Origin: Novosphingopyxis iocasae
Lineage (GTDB): Bacteria; Pseudomonadota; Alphaproteobacteria; Sphingomonadales; Sphingomonadaceae
Assembly (NCBI RefSeq): GCF_014334095.1
Contig: NZ_CP060495.1
Span: 581,001-645,000, forward strand
Length of the DNA: 64,000 bases
Direction: 5' to 3'
Positions within the stretch are counted from its first letter, which is position 1, and the number at the start of each line of letters is the position of its first letter. Under the pieces are notes generated by a model. The model had not been told where the DNA came from. It saw nothing but the letters and a program-made list of their open reading frames with translations, and searched no databases. Shown piece by piece: positions 17,689-25,786 of this stretch. The position numbers were made by a program, and so were the translations under genes.

Positions 17689-19125
17689 CTATCGGAACGG
17701 CGGCTCGTTGAAGGCACGCAGCTTACGGCTGTGCAGCTGCGCTCCGGTTGCGCGCAGCTTGTCGCAGGTTGCAATCCCGATCTGGAGATGGGCCGAAACC
17801 GACTCTTCGTAGAAACGGTTGGCTTGGCCCGGCAGCTTGATTTCGCCGTGCAGCGGCTTGTCCGAAACGCATAGCAGCGTGCCATAGGGTACGCGGAAGC
17901 GATATCCCTGCGCGGCGATGGTGGCCGATTCCATGTCGATCGCGACCGCGCGGCTCTGCGAAAAACGCAGTGCGCTGTCCGAGAAACGCAGCTCCCAGTT
18001 GCGGTCATCGGTGGTCACGACAGTGCCGGTGCGCATGCGGCGCTTCAACTGGTCCCGATCGATCTCCAGCGTTTCCTCTGCCGCCTCAGCCAGTGCCTGT
18101 TGCACCTCTGCAATGGCCGGGATCGGAATTTCGGTGGGCAGCACATCGTCCAGAATATGGTCATCACGCAGATAGGCGTGGGCCAGCACGAAGTCACCGA
18201 TCCGCTGCGAGGGACGCAGGCCGCCGCAATGGCCGATCATCAGGAATGCCTCGGGCCGCAGGACGGCCAGATGATCGGTAATCGTCTTCGCGTTGGAGGG
18301 GCCGACGCCGATATTGACCAGGCTGATGCCGCTGCGGTCTTCCCCGATCAGGTGATATGCGGGCATCTGGTGCTTGCGCCATGTGCTGTCGGCAACAAGA
18401 TCGCCCGGTGCATCATGCGACTGGTCGATCAACAGGCCGCCGGCGCCCGCCAGCGCGCTGAACCGGCCCTTGCCGACCTGCTCACAGCCCCAGCTGACGA
18501 ATTCGTCGATATAGCGGTGATAGTTGGTGAACAGCACATAACGCTGGAAATGTTCCGGCGCGGTGCCGGTATAGTGGCGCAGACGCGCGAGCGAGAAGTC
18601 TGTGCGCAGGGCATCGAACAATGCGAGCGGCGACGGTTTGCCAGGCGCTGCCACAAAGAGGCCGTCCGCGGCTTCATCTCCGATATCGGCAAGATCCGTG
18701 GTCGGAAAATGGCGCGCCAGTTCCAGCGACGCAACGCCGCCCAGTTCCAGCCCGCTGCCTGCGTCCAGCACATAGGGATAGGGAATCTCTTGAGAGCTAG
18801 CGCCGATATCCGCTTCGATCTCATATTGCGCATCGAGCAGTTTCAACTGCTCGGTCAGATAATCCTCGAAGAGATCGGGCCGGGTTATGCTGCTGGCATA
18901 GCTACCTGCGCTCACCAGCCGTCCGAAGGATGTGGTGCGATGCCGATCCCGCTTTTCACCTTCATAGCGGATGGTGAGCTCAGGATAGGCGTAACGCCCC
19001 TCGGCCCGCGCAGAAGGTGAGGGCGCGGTACCGTCCTTGATATAGGCGATCAGGTCGGCGCGCAGGTTCGCGACGGCGCTTTCATAGCGCCGCCGCAATT
19101 CCTCGATGATCTTTTCCGGAGTAAT
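17689..19125 (-). CDS. amn: AMP nucleosidase, probable ATT start
   Basis: Enzyme (478 residues) that hydrolyses AMP to adenine and ribose-5-phosphate, controlling AMP pools. It aligns by eye with E. coli Amn over its whole length, including HEIPYPYV-like QEIPYPYV, SLARLRHYTGT, NIGVGPSNAKTI, MIGHCGGLR, TGTVVTTDDRNWELR and the C-terminal KLRAFNEPPFR. No ATG, GTG or TTG lies where the homology begins. The first usual start is TTG at 19098, ten codons late and with a poorly spaced SD. An ATT at 19125 has AGGGAGG eight bases upstream and begins exactly where E. coli similarity begins (TPEKIIEELRRRYE). The prx TAA stop is in the same frame seven codons before it. Function is firm; the ATT start is inferred. 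Confidence 0.93.
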   Translation of the reverse strand: MTPEKIIEELRRRYESAVANLRADLIAYIKDGTAPSPSARAEGRYAYPELTIRYEGEKRDRHRTTSFGRLVSAGSYASSITRPDLFEDYLTEQLKLLDAQYEIEADIGASSQEIPYPYVLDAGSGLELGGVASLELARHFPTTDLADIGDEAADGLFVAAPGKPSPLALFDALRTDFSLARLRHYTGTAPEHFQRYVLFTNYHRYIDEFVSWGCEQVGKGRFSALAGAGGLLIDQSHDAPGDLVADSTWRKHQMPAYHLIGEDRSGISLVNIGVGPSNAKTITDHLAVLRPEAFLMIGHCGGLRPSQRIGDFVLAHAYLRDDHILDDVLPTEIPIPAIAEVQQALAEAAEETLEIDRDQLKRRMRTGTVVTTDDRNWELRFSDSALRFSQSRAVAIDMESATIAAQGYRFRVPYGTLLCVSDKPLHGEIKLPGQANRFYEESVSAHLQIGIATCDKLRATGAQLHSRKLRAFNEPPFR

Positions 19126-19143
19126 GGCCCGAACCTCCCTCGC

Positions 19144-19617
19144 TTATAGCTGCTCGAGCATGTGATCGGCAGAGCTGACGCGGAAATCGCCGGGCTGCTC
19201 GACATTCAGTTTCGTCACGACGCCGTCGTCCACGATCATGGAGAAACGCTGGCCCCGCGTGCCCATGCCATAGCCGGTGCCGTCCATGGTAAGATCCAGC
19301 GCCTTCACGAATTCGCCATTGCCGTCGGCGAGCGGTGTGATGTCCTTGGCATCTTCGGTCCATTTGCCGAGCACAAAGGCGTCGTTCACGGCAGTGACGG
19401 CAATTTCATCGATGCCCTTGGCCTTCAGCTCGTCCGCCTTGTCGACGAAGCCGGGCAGATGACGCGCCGAGCAGGTGGGCGTGTAGGCGCCAGGCACGGA
19501 GAAGAGCGCGACCTTGCGGCCCTTGAAAAACTGATCGAAATCAACCGGCTGCGGGCCGTCCTCGGTCATGGTGATGAACTGGGTCTTGGGGAGGGTATCG
19601 CCTTCCTTGATGGACAT
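19144..19617 (-). CDS. Prx5-type peroxiredoxin, single cysteine
   Basis: Thiol peroxidase of the redoxin/Prx5 group (157 residues) that reduces peroxides. The peroxidatic motif is PGAYTPTCS with Cys49, and there is no other cysteine, so resolution must use an external thiol (1-Cys mechanism). LPGF and the Arg in TRGQRFSMIVDDG are also as expected. The ATG at 19617 has AAAGGA about 7 bases upstream; the frame is open further upstream without support. It precedes amn on the same strand by 18 bases, and the amn SD lies directly after its stop codon, so the pair is probably an operon. Confidence 0.93.
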   Translation of the reverse strand: MSIKEGDTLPKTQFITMTEDGPQPVDFDQFFKGRKVALFSVPGAYTPTCSARHLPGFVDKADELKAKGIDEIAVTAVNDAFVLGKWTEDAKDITPLADGNGEFVKALDLTMDGTGYGMGTRGQRFSMIVDDGVVTKLNVEQPGDFRVSSADHMLEQL

Positions 19618-19738
19618 GCCTGTTTCCTTTCTCGGGACTCTAGGGAGCGTTGCATATGGTCCTTGGCGCGAAACTTTCATCCCCGCAATGCCCGCCGCAA
19701 GCTGGACGCTTGCGCTACGGCCCCTATGTTGAACTGCT

Positions 19739-20302
19739 ATGACGCAACCCATCTACTTCACCGGTCGCTGCCTGCTTGCCATGCCGGGCATGGGCGATCC
19801 GCGCTTTGAACGCGCGGTGATCGCCATGTGCATGCACGATGAAGAGGGGGCGCTCGGAATCGATCTGGGCCGCACGGTGGATGGCGTGAGCGCCGCCGAA
19901 GTGTTTCGCCAGCTCGATCTGGAGGCCGACGGGCCGGCAGAAGGGCAGCCACTGCTGCAAGGCGGGCCGGTCCAGACCGAACGCGGCTTCGTGATCCACA
20001 GCCTGGATTATCAGCGCAGCGATACAGTGGATGTCGCTGGCCGCTGGGGCCTGACGTCCAGTCTCAGCATTCTTACGGACATTGCAGAGGGCAGGGGACC
20101 GGAAAACTGGCGTCTGGCTTTGGGCTATAGCGGCTGGGATGCCGGGCAGCTGGAAGAGGAGATGACCCGGCCCGGTTGGCTGCTTGCCGATTGCGATACT
20201 GATGTGCTCTTCGGCGAAGGGCCCGAGCATGTCTGGAGCGCGGCCTATCGGAGCGCGGGCATCGACCCCGCCATGCTGTCGAGCGGCTTCGGCGCGGCCT
20301 GA
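19739..20302 (+). CDS. YqgE/AlgH family protein
   Basis: A 187-residue cytoplasmic protein of the UPF0301 (YqgE/AlgH) family, of unsettled function. Family hallmarks are FTGRCLLAMPGMGDPRFERAVI at the N-terminus, GIDLGR, the GGPV segment (LLQGGPVQTERGFVIH) and RLALGYSGWDAGQLEEEM, followed by W near the C-terminus (WLLAD). It is transcribed divergently from the peroxiredoxin gene across a 121-base gap. The next gene, ahcY, has its own leader, so joint control is doubtful. Confidence 0.92.
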   Translation: MTQPIYFTGRCLLAMPGMGDPRFERAVIAMCMHDEEGALGIDLGRTVDGVSAAEVFRQLDLEADGPAEGQPLLQGGPVQTERGFVIHSLDYQRSDTVDVAGRWGLTSSLSILTDIAEGRGPENWRLALGYSGWDAGQLEEEMTRPGWLLADCDTDVLFGEGPEHVWSAAYRSAGIDPAMLSSGFGAA

Positions 20303-20322
20303 TCGGGCCGCCGCTCACCCAC

Positions 20323-20342
20323 ATATAAAGTTTTCTTTATAT
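20323..20342. promoter_or_regulatory. AT-rich perfect palindrome upstream of ahcY (candidate operator)
   Basis: ATATAAAG-TTTT-CTTTATAT is an exact inverted repeat in an otherwise GC-rich region, 87 bases before the ahcY start. Its symmetry and position fit a repressor site. ArsR-family SahR regulators are known to control ahcY and methionine-cycle genes in several proteobacteria; that this is such a site is inference. It could also overlap the -10 region of the ahcY promoter. Confidence 0.6.
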
Positions 20343-20348
20343 TTGCCT

Positions 20349-20384
20349 GCACAGCCGCTATGGAGCGCACCATATCGGCTGTGC
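20349..20384 (+). other. Strong 36-base hairpin in the ahcY leader
   Basis: GCACAGCCG (20349-20357) pairs perfectly with CGGCTGTGC (20376-20384). After a one-base C/T mismatch, TATGG (20359-20363) pairs with CCATA (20370-20374), leaving an AGCGCA hexaloop. Total paired length is 14 bp. There is no T-run after it, so it is not a simple terminator. It lies 44 bases before the ahcY start and does not match the SAH riboswitch layout I know. Confidence 0.65.
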
Positions 20385-20428
20385 GCGCCCCGCACGGCCA
20401 CGAATCACGCCTCTCCAGGAGACATATC

Positions 20429-21832
20429 ATGGCAACCGCCACTCAGGATTATATCGTCGCAGATCTCTCGCAGGCCGATTACGGCCGCAAGGAAATCGCC
20501 ATCGCCGAAACCGAGATGCCCGGCCTCATGGCGCTGCGCGAGCGTTACGGATCGGACAAGCCGCTGAAGGGCGCGAAGATCGCCGGTTCGCTGCACATGA
20601 CGATCCAGACCGCCGTTCTGATCGAGACGCTGGTCGCGCTCGGCGCGGATGTGCGCTGGACCACCTGCAACATCTATTCCACGCAGGACCACGCCGCCGC
20701 CGCGATCGCCGATCAGGGTATCCCTGTGTTCGCTGTAAAGGGTGAAACGCTCGGCGAATATTGGGACTATGTCGCACGTATTTTCGATTGGGGCGATGAG
20801 CCCTGCAACATGATCCTGGACGATGGCGGCGATGCCACGATGTTCGCGCTGTGGGGCGCGCGCATGGAGGCGGGCGAAAGCATGGACGCGCCGGAAAATG
20901 AAGAAGAGCGCGAAATGCAGCGCGCCCTCAAGGAATTCATCGAGAAGAAGCCGGGTTATCTCACCAAGACGGTCGAGGCGATCCGCGGCGTTTCCGAAGA
21001 GACCACCACGGGCGTCCACCGCCTTTACGAGCTGTCGAAGGCAGGCAAGCTGCCTTTCCCGGCAATCAACGTGAACGATTCGGTCACCAAGTCGAAGTTC
21101 GACAACAAATATGGCTGCAAGGAATCGCTGGTCGACGGCATCCGCCGCGGTACCGACGTGATGATGGCCGGCAAGCTGGCTTGCGTCGCAGGTTACGGCG
21201 ATGTCGGCAAGGGCTCTGCTGCCTCTCTGCGCGGCGCCGGTGCCCGCGTGCTGGTGACCGAGATCGATCCGATCTGCGCCCTGCAGGCGGCGATGGACGG
21301 CTTCGAGGTCGTCACCATGGAAGAAGGCGTGAAGCGCGCTGACATCTTCGTCACGACGACGGGCAACAAGGACGTCATCACTATCGAGCACATGCGCGGC
21401 ATGAAGGACATGGCGATCGTCGGAAACATCGGCCACTTCGATAACGAGATTCAGGTCGGTGCCCTGGAAAACATGAAGTGGACCGAAATCAAGCCGCAGG
21501 TCGACATGGTCGAATTCCCGGACGGCAAGCGGATCATTCTTCTGTCCAAGGGTCGCCTCCTCAACCTCGGCAACGCGACCGGCCACCCCAGCTTCGTGAT
21601 GAGCGCCAGCTTCACCAACCAGGTGCTGGCGCAGATCGAGCTGTTCACCAAGCACAAGACCGGCGAATATGAGAATGACGTCTATGTGCTGCCTAAGCAT
21701 CTCGACGAGGAAGTGGCCGCGCTGCACCTTGAGAAGCTGAACGTGAACCTCACCAAGCTGACCGAGGCGCAGGCGAAGTATATCGGTGTCGAGCAGGAAG
21801 GCCCGTTCAAGCCCGAGCATTACCGCTACTGA
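20429..21832 (+). CDS. ahcY: Adenosylhomocysteinase
   Basis: NAD-dependent S-adenosylhomocysteine hydrolase (467 residues), removing the product of SAM-dependent methylation and recycling it to homocysteine and adenosine. It has the substrate segment [13 protein letters not shown], the NAD-binding [20 protein letters not shown], and the C-terminal KPEHYRY that closes the active site. The insertion [21 protein letters not shown] is typical of the long bacterial/eukaryotic form. ATG 20429 has AGGAG seven bases upstream; the frame is open to 20360 without support. It is preceded by two inverted repeats and followed by a terminator. divL starts about 180 bases downstream. Confidence 0.98.
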   Translation: MATATQDYIVADLSQADYGRKEIAIAETEMPGLMALRERYGSDKPLKGAKIAGSLHMTIQTAVLIETLVALGADVRWTTCNIYSTQDHAAAAIADQGIPVFAVKGETLGEYWDYVARIFDWGDEPCNMILDDGGDATMFALWGARMEAGESMDAPENEEEREMQRALKEFIEKKPGYLTKTVEAIRGVSEETTTGVHRLYELSKAGKLPFPAINVNDSVTKSKFDNKYGCKESLVDGIRRGTDVMMAGKLACVAGYGDVGKGSAASLRGAGARVLVTEIDPICALQAAMDGFEVVTMEEGVKRADIFVTTTGNKDVITIEHMRGMKDMAIVGNIGHFDNEIQVGALENMKWTEIKPQVDMVEFPDGKRIILLSKGRLLNLGNATGHPSFVMSASFTNQVLAQIELFTKHKTGEYENDVYVLPKHLDEEVAALHLEKLNVNLTKLTEAQAKYIGVEQEGPFKPEHYRY

Positions 21833-21883
21833 TCGGACGATCCTCGCCGTTTCTTGCGGCGGGATTTGTCGAACGAACATGAG

Positions 21884-21920
21884 GAGCCGCAGGCCCATCG
21901 CCTGCGGCTCTTTCGCGTTT
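21884..21920 (+). terminator. Intrinsic terminator after ahcY
   Basis: A perfect 10-base stem GAGCCGCAGG (21884-21893) / CCTGCGGCTC (21901-21910) with a 7-base loop is followed by TTTCGCGTTT. It lies about 50 bases after the ahcY stop and separates it from the divL cluster. Confidence 0.88.
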
Positions 21921-22016
21921 GGGCTGCGCATCAGGAAACCGGTTTAGGAGCTTGAGCAGGTGCAATGCCTGCGCATCCCTCTTGACCTGGGCAGCGCTTC
22001 GCCTAGCCCGGCAAGG

Positions 22017-24356
22017 ATGAGCGATGCATTCTCGATGGCGGCGGTCGGCATCGTCCTGGGGGCGTGGTTGCTGGGCGGTGCCTGGGCTGTGTGGACCGGT
22101 ATGGCGATGCGCCGCCGCGCCGAAGAAAGCCTGCGCCAGACCGCACGGCTGGGCCGTCTGATCGAGACCGCACCCGCCATCCCGCTGATCGTTCGCCTGG
22201 ACGGCAAGGTCGATACGCCGGATCGGCTGCTCGGATGGCTCGGGATCGAGCGAAAGATCGGCCATCTTTCCGACCTCTCGACCGAAGCTGGTCCCGGCGG
22301 CTTTGTGCCCCAGGATATCGAGCGACTGTCCAAGCAGGTCGGCCTCGTCCAGCGCACCGGCAAATCCTTCGAGGCCAGCTTCGCAGTAGAAGGCAGCGAC
22401 CGGGCGCTGGGTATCAAGGGCGCGCTCGCCGACAGTCAGATCTATCCGAATGGCGCAGCGCTTCTGTGGTTTTTCGACCGTTCCGAATCCCATCGCGATC
22501 AGGCGCGGCTAGCCGCCGAAGCGGACGCTGCCCGGCGTGCATTTCATGCCCTGTCCGGCCTGATCGAGGCGGCGCCGCTGCCGATGTGGCACCGCGCGCC
22601 GGACGGCTCGCTGATGCTTGTGAACGATGCATTCGTGCAGGCTGTCGGGGGGGCGTCCGCCGAAGATGTAGTGGCGGCCGGCGCCGAACTGATCGAGACG
22701 GTGGAAGGGCGTTCGCCCGCCGCAGTCGCGCAGGAAGCCACCGACAAGGGTGTAACGATTACGCGGGAAATCGCGGTCACGATCGAGGGCGATCGGCGCC
22801 ACATGATGGTGGTCGACGTGCCGATCGGCGATGTCGGCGTGGCAGGCTATGCGATCGAAATGCAGGAGCTTGCCGAAGCGCGGGCCAAGCATCGCAGCTT
22901 CGTTTCCGCACAGCGCGACATGCTGGATGCCATGAGCTCCGGCGTCGTCCAGTTCGACGGCGACGGCAGCGCGGTGTTCGCCAATTTGCCGTTCCGACGG
23001 ATGTTCGGCATGGATGAGGAATGGCTGGCCGAGCAGCCCGATTTCGCCCGCGTGCTGGACAGGATGCGCGATGCCGGACGTTCTCCCGAGGTCCGCGATT
23101 TCGGAGCCTGGCGCAGCGAGCGGCAAAGCTGGTTCCAGTCGGCCGAGCCGGTGCAGGAAAACTGGCTGTTGCCGGACAACACGCATTTGCGCGTGCTCGC
23201 CCAGCCCACACCCGATGCCGGGCTGTTGCTAATCTTCGAGGACCGTACCGAACAGGCGCGGCTCGCCAGTTCGCGCGACACGTTGCTGCGGGTGCGCACG
23301 GCAACGCTCAACAATCTGTTTGAAGGCATCGCCGTGTTCGGCTCCGATGGAAGCCTCAATCTGTGGAATGAGCGCTTTGCCGAGATATGGGAGACGGATG
23401 AAAAGGCGCTCGCCGGGCATCCGCATATCGACAAGCTGATCGCTTCGCTGGCCCGCCGCCTGGTCGATCCGTCGAAGGCCGCGGTGATGCGCGAGACGGT
23501 TCGCGCGGCGACCGAGCGTCGTGCGCGGCGGGATGGCGCGCTGGAGTTTTCCGACGGACGCTATTTCCGCTTTTCCACGCTGCCGTTGCCGGACGGCAAC
23601 GCGCTGTTCGCGATGCTCGACATTTCGGACAGCCAACGCATCGAGCGGGCGCTGCGCGAACGCAACGAGGCGCTGACCGAGGCGGATGCGATCAAGGGGC
23701 GTTTCCTTGCCAATATGAGCTATGAATTCCGCACGCCGCTCACGTCGATCCAGGGGTTCGCGGAGATGCTCGCCGCCGGTCTTGCGGGCGAATTGGGCGA
23801 GCAGGCGAAGGAATATGTCGGCGCGATCCTCCAGTCGGTCGAGCGGTTGTCGGGCCAGATCAACACTGTGCTCGATCTCAGCCAGGGCGAGGCCGGGGCG
23901 CTGCCGATCGACAAGCAGCCGTTGAAAATCGTGGACCTGCTCGGCGCGCTGACGAAGGACCATCGCGCCGATGCGCTGGGGGCCGGGATCGATCTGCGGC
24001 TGGATATCCGGGGCAGTGCAGGCACGGTGCCGGCCGATCAGCGCCGCCTGCGTCAGGCGCTCGATCACGTTCTGGGCAACGCGCTCGCTTATGCGGGCAC
24101 CGATGCCGCCGTGCTCGTTTTCGCGGACGGCAGCCAGCACAGCGTGCGCATCGTCATTTCGGACAACGGACCGGGCATGGATGCCAAAGCGCAGGCGCGT
24201 GCGCTCAACCGGCTGGAGGCAGACGCCGCCGCCGGTTCGGGCGGGCTCGGCCTGCCCTTTGCACGGCAGCTGGTGGAGGCGCACGGCGGATCGCTGGAGC
24301 TGATATCGCAGGAGGGCGAGGGCACCATGATCACCATCGAGCTGCCACGCTTGTGA
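22017..24356 (+). CDS. divL: DivL-type PAS pseudo-histidine kinase (Tyr in the H-box)
   Basis: Cell-cycle signalling protein (779 residues). One hydrophobic helix near the N-terminus (about residues 7-27) anchors it; several PAS-like domains follow (about 60-540); then a HisKA-like dimerisation helix and a HATPase domain with N-box-like DHVLGNALAYAG, G1 SDNGPGMD and G2 GGLGLPFARQLVEAHGG. The H-box reads NMSYEFRTPL: Tyr569 replaces the phosphoacceptor histidine. This is the hallmark of DivL, whose Caulobacter version (769 residues, Tyr550) controls CckA and CtrA. The gene heads a compact cluster with tsaE (GTGA overlap). The exact start is uncertain: a GTG at 21960 is in frame and would add 19 residues. 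Confidence 0.88.
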   Translation: MSDAFSMAAVGIVLGAWLLGGAWAVWTGMAMRRRAEESLRQTARLGRLIETAPAIPLIVRLDGKVDTPDRLLGWLGIERKIGHLSDLSTEAGPGGFVPQDIERLSKQVGLVQRTGKSFEASFAVEGSDRALGIKGALADSQIYPNGAALLWFFDRSESHRDQARLAAEADAARRAFHALSGLIEAAPLPMWHRAPDGSLMLVNDAFVQAVGGASAEDVVAAGAELIETVEGRSPAAVAQEATDKGVTITREIAVTIEGDRRHMMVVDVPIGDVGVAGYAIEMQELAEARAKHRSFVSAQRDMLDAMSSGVVQFDGDGSAVFANLPFRRMFGMDEEWLAEQPDFARVLDRMRDAGRSPEVRDFGAWRSERQSWFQSAEPVQENWLLPDNTHLRVLAQPTPDAGLLLIFEDRTEQARLASSRDTLLRVRTATLNNLFEGIAVFGSDGSLNLWNERFAEIWETDEKALAGHPHIDKLIASLARRLVDPSKAAVMRETVRAATERRARRDGALEFSDGRYFRFSTLPLPDGNALFAMLDISDSQRIERALRERNEALTEADAIKGRFLANMSYEFRTPLTSIQGFAEMLAAGLAGELGEQAKEYVGAILQSVERLSGQINTVLDLSQGEAGALPIDKQPLKIVDLLGALTKDHRADALGAGIDLRLDIRGSAGTVPADQRRLRQALDHVLGNALAYAGTDAAVLVFADGSQHSVRIVISDNGPGMDAKAQARALNRLEADAAAGSGGLGLPFARQLVEAHGGSLELISQEGEGTMITIELPRL

Positions 24357-24808
24357 CCAGGAAGATGAACATTTCGGACGAGGCGGAAATGCTCATGCTG
24401 GGACGCAGCCTGGCGGGGCAGCTTCGGCGCGGGGACCTGATCGCGCTGTCCGGCGATCTGGGGGCGGGCAAGACGGTTCTTGCGCGCGGTATCCTGCAGG
24501 GGCTCGGGCACCAAGGCGAAGTGGCCAGTCCCAGCTACGCGCTGGTTCACCCTTATGACCCGCCCGCAGTGCGCCTGCCCGTCTCGCATGTCGATCTCTA
24601 TAGGTTGGACGATCCTGCGGCACTGGAAGAGCTGGGCTTGGATGAAGCGCGCTCCTACGGCGCGCTGATCGTAGAATGGCCTGAGCGTGCGGACCCGCGC
24701 TTTGTTGCCGATGCGCTCCACATCCGCATCGATCGTGATGGCAGCGCTGCTCGGCGGTTGACAGTGGACGCGGCGCGTAGTTGGGAAGGCCGATGGCCAC
24801 CGCGATGA
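24353..24808 (+). CDS. tsaE: tRNA t6A biosynthesis ATPase TsaE
   Basis: P-loop ATPase (151 residues) of the TsaB-TsaD-TsaE complex that makes the universal t6A37 tRNA modification. The Walker A motif GDLGAGKT is at 34-41, SPSYALVHPY and HVDLYRLDD are family signatures, and EWPER is the typical tryptophan motif. The GTG start overlaps the divL stop (GTGA, 24353-24356). Its product is the substrate of MtaB, also encoded in this window (1598-2944). Confidence 0.95.
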   Translation: MTRKMNISDEAEMLMLGRSLAGQLRRGDLIALSGDLGAGKTVLARGILQGLGHQGEVASPSYALVHPYDPPAVRLPVSHVDLYRLDDPAALEELGLDEARSYGALIVEWPERADPRFVADALHIRIDRDGSAARRLTVDAARSWEGRWPPR

Positions 24809-25785
24809 CCCCGCCCGCAGGCGCTCCGCACTTCCTCAACTCTGCCGGCTGGACCGGCGCGCGCATCGAACCGCTGGCCGGCGATGCCAGCTTCCGGCGC
24901 TATTTCCGTGTGGAAGACGAGGCGGGCAACCGCGGCGTCCTGATGGACGCGCCGCCGCCGCACGAGGATCCGGCGCCGTTCGTTGCCATCGCCGATTATC
25001 TTACAGGCCACGGTTTTCGCGCGCCAAAGATCATCGCCAGCGATCTGACACGCGGCCTTGTCCTGCTGGAGGACCTGGGCAATCGCCGGATGCGCGAGCA
25101 TCTTGCCTATCATCCCGAGGAAGAGGCGGCCATTTACGAGCAGGCGATCGACGAATTGATTGCCCTGCGCGATGTGCCGCCCGCCAATGTGCCGGCTTAT
25201 GACGAGGCCAAATATCTGGAAGAGACTGCGCTTCTGCCGGAATGGTTCGCGCCTGCCGCGCATCTGAAGGTGGACCGGGAAGGCTATGATGCGCTGTGGC
25301 GTCAGCTGCTGGCGCCGGTAATTGCCGCGCAGGAAAAGCCGGTTACAGTGCTGCGTGATTATCATGCCGAAAACATCATGCTGATCGGTGAGGATCGGCT
25401 GGGGCTTCTGGATTTCCAGGACGCGCTCGCTGGTCATCCGGCCTATGACCTCGTCTCGTTGCTGCAGGATGCGCGCCGCGATGTTTCCGAGGAGCTGGAG
25501 GCGCGCATGTTGGATCGCTATTGCGAGCTGACGGGCGAGGGCGAGGATTTCCGCACGCATTACGCCCTGCTCGGCGCGCAGCGTAACGCCAAGATCATCG
25601 GGATTTTCACCCGCCTCTGGCGCCGCGACGGCAAACCGCGTTATTTGGCTTTTCTGCCGCGCATGTGGAAACTGTTGGAGCGCGATCTCGCGCATCCCGC
25701 GCTGGATTCGGTGCGCCAGTGGTTTGACGATAATGTACCCGAAGACCGCCGGTCCGAACTTGTCGCTGCCGGATCGGAAAGCTGA
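24793..25785 (+). CDS. amgK: N-acetylmuramate/N-acetylglucosamine kinase AmgK (APH-fold)
   Basis: Aminoglycoside-phosphotransferase-fold sugar kinase (330 residues from this start). AmgK phosphorylates recycled MurNAc or GlcNAc at the anomeric carbon, and MurU then forms UDP-MurNAc, bypassing MurA. The sequence shows GDASFRRYFRV, the catalytic-loop LRDYHAENIML and the metal-binding LLDFQDALAGHPAYDL. The assignment rests on this family (COG3178 type) and on the next gene, a MurU-like nucleotidyltransferase, which starts two bases after the stop. ATG 24793 follows GGAAGG closely; ATG 24805, which overlaps the tsaE stop by ATGA, is also possible. Confidence 0.85.
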   Translation: MATAMTPPAGAPHFLNSAGWTGARIEPLAGDASFRRYFRVEDEAGNRGVLMDAPPPHEDPAPFVAIADYLTGHGFRAPKIIASDLTRGLVLLEDLGNRRMREHLAYHPEEEAAIYEQAIDELIALRDVPPANVPAYDEAKYLEETALLPEWFAPAAHLKVDREGYDALWRQLLAPVIAAQEKPVTVLRDYHAENIMLIGEDRLGLLDFQDALAGHPAYDLVSLLQDARRDVSEELEARMLDRYCELTGEGEDFRTHYALLGAQRNAKIIGIFTRLWRRDGKPRYLAFLPRMWKLLERDLAHPALDSVRQWFDDNVPEDRRSELVAAGSES

Positions 25786-25786
25786 G

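Noticed and set aside
20343-20428. SAH riboswitch before ahcY
   Set aside because: The leader has a single long hairpin and does not show the conserved core and pseudoknot arrangement expected; a partial GGAGCGC match in the loop is too short.
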